A stretch of DNA of 34,307 nt from CAZYZQ01 sp964652075 (lineage in GTDB: Bacteria > Bacillota > Clostridia > Oscillospirales > Oscillospiraceae), in assembly GCA_964652075.1 (NCBI GenBank), contig CAZYZQ010000005.1, positions 1-34,307 of the forward strand, in the 5' to 3' direction. Positions 23,652-31,466 of this stretch are shown piece by piece (the first letter of the stretch is position 1; the number at the start of each line of letters is the position of its first letter). Under the pieces are notes generated by a model. It did no database searches, had not been told where the DNA came from, and was given only the letters and a program-made list of their open reading frames with translations. The translations under genes were made by a program, and so were the position numbers.

Positions 23652-24896
23652 TTATACCGTCCAACCAGCCAAATATTTTTGCTGATCTTCGGTCAATTTG
23701 TCCACAGCCAGCCCCATGGCGCGGAGCTTGATCTCCGAGACGCGGTCGTCGATCTCATCGGGCACCTGATAGACCTGCTTTTGCAGCGTCGCGCCGTTTT
23801 CCAGCATATAGCGCAGCGAGAGCGCCTGAATGGCGAAGCTCATATCCATGATCTCCGCGGGATGGCCGTTTCCCGCCGCGAGGTTCACAAGCCGCCCCTC
23901 TGCCAGCAGGTTCAGTGTCCGTCCGTCAGGCAGCTCATAGCCTTCAATTCCATCGCGGCGCTGGTAGTGGCGCGTCGCCATGGCCGCAAGCTCCTCGCCG
24001 TTGACTTCGACATTGAAGTGACCCGCGTTCGCGAGGAACGCGTTGTTCTTCATGCGCATCATGTGCTCTTTCGTGATGACATCGCGGCAGCCGGTTGCGG
24101 TGACAAACAGGTTGCCCTCCGGCGCGGCTTCCAGCATCGGCATCACACGGAAGCCGTCCATGGTCGCCTCGAGCGCTTTGATCGGGTCGATCTCCGTGAC
24201 AATCACGTTCGCCCCCATCCCTTTCGCGCGCATGGCAATGCCGCGCCCACAGTAGCCGTAGCCCGCCACGACCACGGTCTTGCCCGCGACGAGCAGATTC
24301 GTCGTGTGCATGATCGCATCCCAGACGGACTGCCCTGTGCCGTATTTGTTATCATAGTAGTGTTTGCACTTTGCGTCGTTCACATCCATCATCGGAAACG
24401 GCAGCACGCCCGCTTTCGCGCGGGCAACCAGACGATGGACGCCCGTCGTCGTCTCCTCACAGCCGCCGATCACATGATCGGCCAGATCATGGCACGAGCC
24501 GCCCAGCAGATCGACCAGGTCGCCGCCGTCGTCGATAATCAGGTCAGGATGGCACTCCAAAGCCGCGGTCAGGTGGGAGGTATACTCCTCCGCCGTCGCA
24601 GCATGCCACGCGTAGACGTTTACGCCCATGGATGCAAGCCCCGCCGCAACGTCGTCCTGCGTGGAGAGCGGGTTGCAGCCTGTGGCATGCACCTCCGCGC
24701 CACCCGCCGCGAGGCAGAGCGCCAGATAGGCCGTCTTCGCCTCCATATGGATGGACATGGTGATCCGCTTCCCCGCGAAGGGCCTTTCCTGTTCAAACTG
24801 CCGCCGGATGGCGGAGAGCGCGGGCATAAAATCCTGCACCCACGCGATCTTCATTTTGCCGTGCTCTGCAAGCGCGGCGTCCCGTACAATACTCAA
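23652..24896 (-). CDS. ahcY: Adenosylhomocysteinase (SAH hydrolase)
   Basis: A 414-residue NAD-dependent enzyme splitting S-adenosylhomocysteine into homocysteine and adenosine, relieving product inhibition of methyltransferases. Marks: 'SIVRDAALAEHGKMKIAWV' at the start, 'SIHMEAKTAYLALCLAAGGA', 'ATGCNPLSTQDDVAAGLA', the Rossmann motif 'VAGYGYCGRGIA' (about 210-221), 'NAGHFNVE' and the C-terminal 'DKLTEDQQKYLAGW'. The TTG at 24896 is chosen because it follows GGGGAG and gives the full family N-terminus. The enzyme is of the shorter, Thermotoga/archaeal-like length. It shares its strand with metK. Confidence 0.96.
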   Translation of the reverse strand: MSIVRDAALAEHGKMKIAWVQDFMPALSAIRRQFEQERPFAGKRITMSIHMEAKTAYLALCLAAGGAEVHATGCNPLSTQDDVAAGLASMGVNVYAWHAATAEEYTSHLTAALECHPDLIIDDGGDLVDLLGGSCHDLADHVIGGCEETTTGVHRLVARAKAGVLPFPMMDVNDAKCKHYYDNKYGTGQSVWDAIMHTTNLLVAGKTVVVAGYGYCGRGIAMRAKGMGANVIVTEIDPIKALEATMDGFRVMPMLEAAPEGNLFVTATGCRDVITKEHMMRMKNNAFLANAGHFNVEVNGEELAAMATRHYQRRDGIEGYELPDGRTLNLLAEGRLVNLAAGNGHPAEIMDMSFAIQALSLRYMLENGATLQKQVYQVPDEIDDRVSEIKLRAMGLAVDKLTEDQQKYLAGWTV

Positions 24897-24927
24897 GCTG
24901 GGTTCTCCCCTTTTGCCGTTTTCTGAT

Positions 24928-24956
24928 ATTTTATCATCTTATCCGCAGAAAGACAA
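24928..24956 (-). promoter_or_regulatory. Sigma-A promoter of ahcY
   Basis: Minus strand: TTGTCT (24951-24956), a 17-base spacer and TAAAAT (24928-24933). Confidence 0.65.
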
Positions 24957-25034
24957 GATTGTTCACAGATTCTTTATGGACTTTTGCGCCGTTTTCCCGT
25001 AGAATAGATGCACTATCGTAAGGAGGCATGGCGC

Positions 25035-25946
25035 ATGCATTCGCTAAGGCGGAATATCGAGCGTTTTTTTGCGCGGAACAGTGAAAAGGGCATCCCCAAC
25101 CTCATGCTGTTCGTCGCGATCGGCAACATCATTGTGTTCGCGTTCTCCCTGTTCGATCCGAGCAATGTACTCTACTTTGCGCTCCAGTTTGACTGGAACG
25201 CCATTCTCCATCGCGGCGAGGTCTGGCGGCTTGTCACGTTTATTTTCGCCTCCTCCGCGGGGATGGATCTGTTCAATATGTTGTTCTTCGCGCTGATGCT
25301 GTTTTTCTATTTTCAGATCGGCCGGATGATGGAGGCCCAATGGGGCCGTCTCAAATTCAACGCCTATTATTTCCTCGGGATTCTGATCCTCGACGCCGCG
25401 GCGCTGCTCCTGCGCGTCAATATCACGAACGAGTATCTGAACCTCGGCCTGATCCTGAGCTTTGCCACGCTAATGCCGGAGATGCAGGTCTATTTCTTCG
25501 GCATCATTCCGTTCCGCATGAAGTATCTGGCGTGGTTCTACCTGTTCCTGCTGGTGTACGAGATGCTCACAACGCCGTTCCCGGCGCTGCTCATGCCGCT
25601 GTTCGGGCTGGCGAATTACTTCCTGTTCTTCGGTGCGGACGTTTTGGGCCTTCTGCCGCAGGCGCTCCAGCGCAGACGCAGGACAACGCGCACAAAGAGC
25701 ACGTTCACACCGCCGAAGCCGCCCCGCCGCAAGCAGTCGGAGCCGAACCCGCACTGGGCGGACGGCTACCGCCGGCAGCAGAGCCCGCACACGCAGCAAA
25801 AGGCGCAGCCCTATCGCCATAAATGCACCGTCTGCGGGCGGACGGACGTCGATCATCCGGAGCTGGAGTTCCGCTACTGCTCCCGCTGCAAGGGCTACTA
25901 CTGCTACTGTCAGGATCACATCAACAATCATGTGCATATCCAGTAG
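25035..25946 (+). CDS. Rhomboid/Derlin-like membrane protein with C-terminal zinc ribbon
   Basis: A 303-residue protein of unknown function. The N-terminal two thirds hold about six membrane helices arranged as in the rhomboid superfamily (Leu-rich 'RGEVWRLVTFIFAS', 'FNMLFFALMLFFYFQIGRMM', 'EAQWGRLKFNAYYFLGIL'). No GxSG serine motif or catalytic His is evident, so it is probably a Derlin-like pseudoprotease. A basic Pro/Gln-rich linker (about 212-258) leads to a zinc-binding tail with two CxxC pairs and further Cys/His: 'CTVCGRTDVDHPE', 'YCSRCKGYYCYCQDHIN'. AAGGAGG precedes the ATG at 25035. It is monocistronic with a terminator. The fusion of a rhomboid-like membrane part with a zinc ribbon is unusual. 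Confidence 0.75.
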   Translation: MHSLRRNIERFFARNSEKGIPNLMLFVAIGNIIVFAFSLFDPSNVLYFALQFDWNAILHRGEVWRLVTFIFASSAGMDLFNMLFFALMLFFYFQIGRMMEAQWGRLKFNAYYFLGILILDAAALLLRVNITNEYLNLGLILSFATLMPEMQVYFFGIIPFRMKYLAWFYLFLLVYEMLTTPFPALLMPLFGLANYFLFFGADVLGLLPQALQRRRRTTRTKSTFTPPKPPRRKQSEPNPHWADGYRRQQSPHTQQKAQPYRHKCTVCGRTDVDHPELEFRYCSRCKGYYCYCQDHINNHVHIQ

Positions 25947-26019
25947 TTCGGCATTTTATACAATCCGTTTTGATTTCCATTTTGAAATTATCCAGAAACT
26001 GTAAATTATCGTTTTATAT

Positions 26020-26068
26020 GCAGCAGAGCAAAGCAACCTATTTTTGTTGTTTTTGCTCCGCTGCTTTT
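26020..26068 (+). terminator. Terminator after the rhomboid-like gene
   Basis: A 13-base stem with one mismatch (26020-26032 with 26052-26064) and a TTTTATTTT tail, in an AT-rich intergenic stretch of about 280 bases that otherwise holds only the next promoter. Confidence 0.6.
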
Positions 26069-26166
26069 ATTTTGTGAATCTTGTTGAACTTTTTCTCTCG
26101 TTTTCTCACAAATCCCGCAAAAAATTGTGTCTTTGTACAAAATCACAATTCACGCGCTCGATTTTG

Positions 26167-26195
26167 TTGACTTTCCCGCACTGGAAAGCTATAAT
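26167..26195 (+). promoter_or_regulatory. Sigma-A promoter of the NifX-like gene
   Basis: TTGACT (26167-26172), a 17-base spacer and a perfect TATAAT (26190-26195). Confidence 0.8.
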
Positions 26196-26228
26196 AGGGG
26201 CATCTTCAACAGAAAGCGGGCGATTCCG

Positions 26229-26567
26229 ATGAAAATTGCCGTTACCTTTGATCGCGGGATGGTCTCCCAGCACTTCGGTCACTCGGAAACATTCAAAATC
26301 TTTGAGGTCATCGATCACAAGATCGTTTCGACCTCCGTCTTTTCCACCTTCGGAAGCGGGCATGCCGCACTGGCGAACCTGCTCCACACCCATGGCGTCG
26401 ACACGCTGCTCTGCAGCCATGTCGGCAACACCGCAAAGCTGGCGCTGGCAGAGGCCGGGATTTCGCTCTACGAGGGTGTCTCCGGCACTGCAAAGGACGC
26501 GGTCCACGATCTGCTGGACGGCTCTCTGGCTTGCACCAGCTATGCCGCCTGCGGCGCCGCGTGCTGA
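26229..26567 (+). CDS. NifX/NifB-C-terminal-domain protein (dinitrogenase Fe-Mo cofactor biosynthesis fold)
   Basis: A 112-residue single-domain protein of the NifX/NafY/NifB-C fold, which binds iron-sulfur or molybdenum-iron clusters in known members. 'MKIAVTFDRGMVSQHFGHSE' (with the conserved HFGHSE), 'FEVIDHKIV', 'GHAALANLLHTHGVDTLLC' and 'LALAEAGISLYEGV' are characteristic. The C-terminal tail carries three cysteines ('ACTSYAACGAAC'), like the Cys/His-rich tails common in this family. No nif genes are seen, so a nitrogenase role is unlikely. It converges with an operon for molybdenum hydroxylase maturation, which suggests a Mo/Fe-S handling role. The ribosome-binding site is weak. Confidence 0.85.
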   Translation: MKIAVTFDRGMVSQHFGHSETFKIFEVIDHKIVSTSVFSTFGSGHAALANLLHTHGVDTLLCSHVGNTAKLALAEAGISLYEGVSGTAKDAVHDLLDGSLACTSYAACGAAC

Positions 26568-26578
26568 CACAAGCAAAG

Positions 26579-26618
26579 CCCTGTGCTGAAATCGGATGAT
26601 TTCAGCACAGGGTTTTTT
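26579..26618 (+). terminator. Terminator after the NifX-like gene
   Basis: A perfect 15-bp stem (26579-26593 with 26598-26612), a four-base loop and T6. It abuts the stop codon of the convergent radical SAM gene. Confidence 0.9.
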
Positions 26619-27735
26619 ATGTTCCCAGATAAGCGCGCCGCTCCAGCTCCGCCAGCCGGTTCAGCTGCGGCCATGCGTGCTCGAACAGCTGCCGGTAGGC
26701 CGGGCAGAAATAGTTGGAGCGCGGCTGCCCCGCGTCAAAAACCCGATCCCGGCGGCACCCGCCGCGGCAGGCGGCCAGATACGGGCAGTCTACGCAATCC
26801 GCAGGCTTCGGAATACTCTCGGCAACAAACGCCGCCTGCTTCTCCTGCAAGTCGGAAAGCGTCGCACTCTGGATATCGCCAAGGCGCGTCTGCGCCGTGA
26901 CATAAAAGTCGCAGGGGTACGCCGAGCCGTCACCCTCAATGACGAGATACGAGCCGCAGCGCCCGGTTGACATACAGGTTGAAACCGGCATCCCCGCCAG
27001 ATTATGCACCCAATCGTCAAACTGTCGGATGCTGACATACTCGCCGCGGTCATAGTCCGCGATCCACAGATCAAACAGGTCACAGAGGAATTTGCCGTAG
27101 CGCGCCGGCTGGAGCGAGTAATCCTCTCCCCCGCGCACTTGCCACAGTGGATCCAGGCAGGCGATAAATTGCAGATACCGCGCGCCGAGCTTTTTGAAAT
27201 AGGCGTAAATCTGCCGCGCATGCCGGGCGCTTGCGCCGGTGACGACGGCGAGAAGATTCGTCTCGACGCCATGCTTTTGCAGCGTGCGCCATGCCTGCTC
27301 AACGCGGCGCAGCGTCCCCTTCCCCTGCGCATCAACGCGCAGGCGGTCGTGATAGGCGGCCGGGCCGTCGATAGAAAGGCCGACCAGAAACGCATGTTCC
27401 TTCAGAAATGCCGCCCACTCGTCGTCGATCAGGATGCCGTTCGTCTGAATGACATAGGAGATCTGCTGACCGGGCTTTCTTTCAGCCGCGGCCTCGGCAA
27501 CAAACGCGCAGAAAAAATCCAGACCGGCGCAGGTCGGCTCGCCGCCCTGAAAGCAGAACGTCACATTCCGTTCTGCCTCGCCCAGCGCGCGGCGGATGAG
27601 GAGCCGGCGCGTCTCGGCAGTCATGATGCCGAACTCCCCCGCGCCGTGCTGCTTTAGGTCGCAATAGAAGCAGTGCCTGCACCGGATATTGCACAGGCCG
27701 GAGGCCGGTTTTATCAGCAGGCTGATATCCCGCAT
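26617..27735 (-). CDS. Radical SAM/SPASM protein, anaerobic sulfatase maturase-like
   Basis: A 372-residue iron-sulfur enzyme. The radical SAM cluster motif Cx3Cx2C is at Cys15, Cys19, Cys22 ('GLCNIRCRHCFYC'), preceded by 'LLIKPAS' as in anaerobic sulfatase-maturating enzymes. 'TFCFQGGEPT', 'QTNGILIDDEWAAFLKE' and 'LVGLSIDGP' follow. The C-terminal SPASM region has the auxiliary-cluster cysteines ('CPYLAACRGGCRRD', 'NYFCPAYRQLF'). No sulfatase or RiPP precursor is adjacent. Its start overlaps the end of yqeB by 22 bases with GGAGGAGAGG before ATG 27735, so it is the third gene of the yqeC-yqeB operon. The target could be a sulfatase elsewhere or something tied to Mo/Se enzymes. Confidence 0.87.
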   Translation of the reverse strand: MRDISLLIKPASGLCNIRCRHCFYCDLKQHGAGEFGIMTAETRRLLIRRALGEAERNVTFCFQGGEPTCAGLDFFCAFVAEAAAERKPGQQISYVIQTNGILIDDEWAAFLKEHAFLVGLSIDGPAAYHDRLRVDAQGKGTLRRVEQAWRTLQKHGVETNLLAVVTGASARHARQIYAYFKKLGARYLQFIACLDPLWQVRGGEDYSLQPARYGKFLCDLFDLWIADYDRGEYVSIRQFDDWVHNLAGMPVSTCMSTGRCGSYLVIEGDGSAYPCDFYVTAQTRLGDIQSATLSDLQEKQAAFVAESIPKPADCVDCPYLAACRGGCRRDRVFDAGQPRSNYFCPAYRQLFEHAWPQLNRLAELERRAYLGT

Positions 27736-28526
27736 GGCGCCTCTCCTCCCCCTGACAACGCCAGAATCGCCTCGAGTACGCCGCCAGCAACGGCCAGCGC
27801 CTTGTCCGAGACTGTAAAGCAATGGGAAACCTCGCATCTGGGGTCAATGTCGCCGCTTTTCATGCCCGCCGTCACAACCGTTCCGGGCGGCAGCAGGCCG
27901 CGCAGGACGCCGGGAATGGTGCATGGCATGGGAACGCCGTCCACCGTCGCGGCGATCTGGCCCGGCTCCACCTGTGCGCCGATTTCGAGCAGCGGCCGGA
28001 ACACACCGTCCGCCGGCGCGCGCAGAACGCGCTCGGTCGTATAGCCCCCGATATTCCCCGGGACGCCGGTGTTCGCAATGGCGCTGCCCTGGTAGAGCAC
28101 ACGGCCGAGCGTATGTCCCCGTTTTGTCTCCACAACGGCATGGCAGTCCTGCCCGGCCGTAAATCCGGGGCCAAGCGCGATGACAACCGGCGCATCCGTA
28201 CAGCGTGTGCCGAGGTTCCGTTTTGCCAAAATCGCATCGACCAGCACCTCCGGCCGCAGCGCCGCGACGCAGGCGGCCGCTGGGTCTGCCAGAACTGGAA
28301 TCACGCCGTCTGCCAGACAGGCCGCGACCGTCTCAAGCGTCGCGCGGCGGGCAACAACGCCTTCAACCGCCGTCTCGCCGCACCGGATTGCCTCGGAGAA
28401 CGCAACCGTCCGGCGCACAGCGGTCGGCTGCGGCAGATCGGTCATCACAATCGGGAATCCCGCGCGATGCAGGCGCAGCGCCACACCGCTGGCGAGATCC
28501 CCCGCACCCTTTATGACAACAAGCAC
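27714..28526 (-). CDS. yqeB: Selenium-dependent molybdenum hydroxylase system protein YqeB (EF2563 family)
   Basis: A 270-residue protein of the maturation set for selenium-dependent molybdenum hydroxylases (xanthine dehydrogenase-like enzymes carrying a labile Se). 'VVIKGAGDLASGVALRLHRA', 'MTDLPQPTAVRRTVAFSEAI', 'VDAILAKRNLGT', 'VIALGPGFTAGQDCHAVVET' and 'RAPADGVFRPLLEIG' agree with the family. The start codon is a GTG at 28526 after GGGAGGG, overlapping the yqeC end by 16 bases. The precise biochemical step is not established for the family. No molybdenum hydroxylase gene is in the window. Confidence 0.9.
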   Translation of the reverse strand: MLVVIKGAGDLASGVALRLHRAGFPIVMTDLPQPTAVRRTVAFSEAIRCGETAVEGVVARRATLETVAACLADGVIPVLADPAAACVAALRPEVLVDAILAKRNLGTRCTDAPVVIALGPGFTAGQDCHAVVETKRGHTLGRVLYQGSAIANTGVPGNIGGYTTERVLRAPADGVFRPLLEIGAQVEPGQIAATVDGVPMPCTIPGVLRGLLPPGTVVTAGMKSGDIDPRCEVSHCFTVSDKALAVAGGVLEAILALSGGGEAPCGISAC

Positions 28527-29164
28527 AACTTTCCCTCCCGAATCTCCCCGGCATAGACTGGCGCAGGCAGCAGCGAGGCAAGTTCGCGCGCCGCGTCCTC
28601 GTGGCCCGTTGCCTGATTGAGAATAATCTCGTCAAAATATTGCTCCGCCAGCAGCACGCGCGCGATACGCGCCGGCGTCGCAGGATCTGATACTTCGCAG
28701 CCCGCCAGCGCGGCAAAGCGCTCCGGGCGGTGCGCCGCCTGCACAATCGGTTGGCCAACGCCCGACAGCCCGACCACCAGGATTCGCCGCGCCCCCGGCG
28801 GGATGACCGGCTCGTGGGACAGATGCGCCTTGAGCGGCAGCCCCTTTGCACCGTCCGCCTCCACCAGCACATAGTCGCTTTGCCGTGCCACCGCATCAAT
28901 CGGCAGCGTTCCCTGACATAGCTTTTCACCCAACGGCTTCCCAACACACAGGCATGGTTGCCGTCGCAGCTGCACGGCCAGTTCCTGCTCCGTGTCCGGG
29001 TCGCAAACAGGAAGCTCACGCAGCGGATAGATTTTCGTCGTGGTTGTCACAATAACGCGGCCCGGTAGCTCCGCCGCAAGACGTAACAGCAGCGTCGTCT
29101 TCCCGCCGCTGCCCAGAATCGCCGTCACCCCGGGCCGGATCTGAAGCTGTTCCCAAAGCAGCAC
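28511..29164 (-). CDS. yqeC: Selenium cofactor biosynthesis protein YqeC
   Basis: A 217-residue P-loop protein of the YqeC family, a companion of YqeB in selenium-dependent molybdenum hydroxylase maturation. The N-terminal nucleotide-binding loop 'AILGSGGKTTLLLRLA' is followed by 'VIVTTTTKIYPL' and 'YVLVEADGAKGLPLKAH'. The GTG at 29164 is chosen because GGGAGGG lies seven bases upstream; a longer open frame runs into the promoter. First gene of the operon yqeC-yqeB-radical SAM. Confidence 0.88.
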   Translation of the reverse strand: MLLWEQLQIRPGVTAILGSGGKTTLLLRLAAELPGRVIVTTTTKIYPLRELPVCDPDTEQELAVQLRRQPCLCVGKPLGEKLCQGTLPIDAVARQSDYVLVEADGAKGLPLKAHLSHEPVIPPGARRILVVGLSGVGQPIVQAAHRPERFAALAGCEVSDPATPARIARVLLAEQYFDEIILNQATGHEDAARELASLLPAPVYAGEIREGKLCLLS

Positions 29165-29186
29165 AGCGCATCCCTCCCTGTGCTCT

Positions 29187-29215
29187 AGTATAGCAGACCA
29201 TATCCTTCCCGGCAA
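29187..29215 (-). promoter_or_regulatory. Sigma-A promoter of the yqeC operon
   Basis: Minus strand: TTGCCG (29210-29215), a 17-base spacer and TATACT (29187-29192), with a leader of only about 16 bases. Confidence 0.7.
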
Positions 29216-29229
29216 GATGCCTTGATCTT

Positions 29230-29271
29230 AAAAGAAAAGATGCGCTCCGCGGAGAGCGCATCTTTTCTTTT
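29230..29271 (-). terminator. Terminator after the isomerase-like gene
   Basis: A perfect 18-bp stem (29230-29247 with 29254-29271) whose outer part is A-rich/T-rich. It ends the four-kilobase minus-strand sugar region. Confidence 0.85.
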
Positions 29272-29294
29272 ACCGCCGTCGCGGCGCAGTATTG

Positions 29295-30281
29295 TTACCA
29301 GAGTCTGGCCAGCATCTCATGCTGCTGCCGAACCTGCTCCACCTCATCGACCGTTTCTTCTCCAAACATTCTCTGCCCTTCAAACTCTGAACAGAGGTAG
29401 CCATTGTATCCGATCTTACGCAGAACCGCAATGAGTTTTTCATAGTCAATCCCAGTTTCAATTCCATTCTTCATCTCATAAAACTTCGCATGTACATGGG
29501 AGATATACGGCGCAATATCCTTCAGTTCCTCGACGCGACTGGTCACGTTACGTTCTGCAAACGCAAGCAGTTCCCTCTCTGCGTCATTGGATGCGCAAAA
29601 TGCTCCGATTTCTGTATGCGACTCAAATGCCGCCACAATTTCCTGCACAAAAACAGGGGCTGCTCCATCTGAAAGCGCCTTCCGCACCAGCGGCTTCGGC
29701 AGCGTATGCGCAAAAATGGCAGCATCCGGAATCAGGCTCGCATACTTCGTGCCAGTACGCTCAATGAGATTCATCATTGTATCCACATATTCACCGTGAA
29801 TCTGAAAGGGGACATGTATTTCCTGACCGAGATTGACGTTTTTCTCCTCCGCATACGGCAAAACCGCTTCGATTGCCTCCATTTGGATGCCATAGATCAC
29901 TGGAATCCGCATGATTGGGAAGCCCAGAGCGCTGCAAAAATCTATTTCAGTCCGCATCAGCGAAATCTGCTCCGCAAGGCTCGCGCCCATATGCACCTGC
30001 GGGCCGGACGGCGTCGGCATCCCCTGCTTCAGCGGCTTTACAATCAACACCGAATCAAAGCAAACGGGTTTTGTATGATACTTCTCCATTAGCTCCTGCC
30101 ACGCCGCAACCTCCTCCGGCTTTGCCTCAGGGTACGTTGCCGGCGGAGTTTGCATCGCAAGGAGCTCTATACCGTCTGCTCCCATCTCCGCAACCGCTCT
30201 GACGCAGTCCTCCAAATTCATTCTGCCGGTTCGGAACGCAACCTGATAGCTGTAAAACGATACGCCTCTTTTTCCTGCCAT
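29295..30281 (-). CDS. Sugar phosphate isomerase/epimerase-like TIM-barrel protein
   Basis: A 328-residue protein of the xylose isomerase-like/AP-endonuclease-2 superfamily. Candidate metal ligands lie in 'LGQEIHVPFQIHGEY', 'SHVHAKFYEM' and 'CSEFEGQRMFGEE'. 'VSFYSYQVAFRTGRMNLEDC' with 'MGADGIELLA' gives the first barrel strands. AAGGAGG sits before ATG 30281, 12 bases after the Gfo/Idh gene. Such proteins paired with Gfo/Idh/MocA oxidoreductases often act in inositol, glucoside or unusual sugar catabolism; the actual substrate is unknown. Confidence 0.87.
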   Translation of the reverse strand: MAGKRGVSFYSYQVAFRTGRMNLEDCVRAVAEMGADGIELLAMQTPPATYPEAKPEEVAAWQELMEKYHTKPVCFDSVLIVKPLKQGMPTPSGPQVHMGASLAEQISLMRTEIDFCSALGFPIMRIPVIYGIQMEAIEAVLPYAEEKNVNLGQEIHVPFQIHGEYVDTMMNLIERTGTKYASLIPDAAIFAHTLPKPLVRKALSDGAAPVFVQEIVAAFESHTEIGAFCASNDAERELLAFAERNVTSRVEELKDIAPYISHVHAKFYEMKNGIETGIDYEKLIAVLRKIGYNGYLCSEFEGQRMFGEETVDEVEQVRQQHEMLARLW

Positions 30282-30293
30282 GTTCTGCCCTCC

Positions 30294-31403
30294 TTACAGC
30301 TCAATTGCCGTACCTGCCGAACTGGAACGATAGATCGCATCCAGAATTTTTGTTACCACAAACGCCTGCTCCGGCTTGACGAGAAGCTCTGCTTTGTCTT
30401 CGAGACAATCCATCAGGTTGGCTGCTTCGCGCTCACCCGCTGCATTTCCGCTTTTTGAGAACAGGTTCAGCCCATTATGCAGATTTGTCTCTGAGAGAAC
30501 ACCCGCAACCACATGATTCAGTTCCACATCGAAACGCGGGCCGTTGCCTGCTGCATTCTGTTTGCAGGTTACACCGCCTCTGGTACCGCAGAGTGTTACA
30601 ACCCCCTGCTTAGCCTCTGTAATATTGAGCGCCCAGCTGGACTCCAGCCAGATCGTCGCGCCGTTTTCCATCTTAATCATACCAAAGGCGGAGTCTTCCA
30701 CCTCAAAATTCCGATTATCCCAGGCGCCAAACTGATTTCCCTGCTCCTCCGGCTCCAACAGCCTGCCGAGTTTGTGAAAGCTCTGCCCGAGCACATATTT
30801 TGGTTTATAGTTTTCCATCATCCACAGCGCCAGGTCGAGCGCATGTGTGCCGCAGTCAATCAGCGGCCCGCCGCCCTGTTCCTCTTTGTTCAGGAAGACA
30901 CCCCAATTGGGCACCATGCGGCGGCGCAGCCCATGAGCTTTTGCAAAATAAATCTCTCCCAGCGCACCTGTTTCAGCCAATTTCTTCATCTGCAGTGAAT
31001 GATCGTACTGCCGATACTGGTATCCAATCGTCAATACCTTGCCGGAACGGTTACGCGCATCCAGCATTCTCTGCGCCTCTTCCGGATTAATCGCCATTGG
31101 CTTCTCGCAGATCACATGCTTGCCCGCATCCAGCGCTGCGACCGTAATCTCGCTATGGCTGCGGTTTGGTGTACAAACATGCACAATCTCCACATCTTTG
31201 TTCTGTAGCAGCTCCCGATAATCGTGATATACTTTTGCACCGGGCGCGCCATAGTCCTGTAACGCTTTCTCGGCCCGCTCCGGAACAATATCACAGAATG
31301 CAACAATTTCTGCGCAATCTGCAAGCGTCTTCAGCGCGGGCATATGCTTGTTGTTCGCAATTCCGCCACAGCCAATGATTGCATGTTTCCAGATTTTAGG
31401 CAT
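30294..31403 (-). CDS. Gfo/Idh/MocA-family oxidoreductase
   Basis: A 369-residue NAD(P)-dependent sugar dehydrogenase. The Rossmann motif 'IIGCGGIANNKHMPAL', 'VHVCTPNRSHSEI', the signature 'VICEKPMAINPEEA' (catalytic Lys of EKP) and 'LIDCGTHALDLALWMM' (Asp and His of the active site) are all present. It follows the binding-protein gene after a 63-base gap that holds a strong intercistronic hairpin. It acts in the cytoplasm on an unknown sugar or inositol derivative, together with the TIM-barrel protein downstream. Confidence 0.92.
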   Translation of the reverse strand: MPKIWKHAIIGCGGIANNKHMPALKTLADCAEIVAFCDIVPERAEKALQDYGAPGAKVYHDYRELLQNKDVEIVHVCTPNRSHSEITVAALDAGKHVICEKPMAINPEEAQRMLDARNRSGKVLTIGYQYRQYDHSLQMKKLAETGALGEIYFAKAHGLRRRMVPNWGVFLNKEEQGGGPLIDCGTHALDLALWMMENYKPKYVLGQSFHKLGRLLEPEEQGNQFGAWDNRNFEVEDSAFGMIKMENGATIWLESSWALNITEAKQGVVTLCGTRGGVTCKQNAAGNGPRFDVELNHVVAGVLSETNLHNGLNLFSKSGNAAGEREAANLMDCLEDKAELLVKPEQAFVVTKILDAIYRSSSAGTAIEL

Positions 31404-31424
31404 TCGAATCCCCCATCCTGTTGC

Positions 31425-31456
31425 TCCCGGCAGGCAGCTTTTTCTGCCTGCCGGGA
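31425..31456 (-). repeat. Intercistronic hairpin between binding-protein and oxidoreductase genes
   Basis: A perfect 13-bp stem (31425-31437 with 31444-31456) with a six-base loop and no U tract after it on the minus strand. This kind of hairpin after a binding-protein gene often stabilises the 5' message and lowers downstream expression. Confidence 0.65.
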
Positions 31457-31466
31457 TATTTCTGTT

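Noticed and set aside
22227..24926. Long plus-strand open frames (398 and 415 codons) antisense to metK and ahcY
   Set aside because: Both lie opposite unmistakable housekeeping enzymes and have no family resemblance or start signals.
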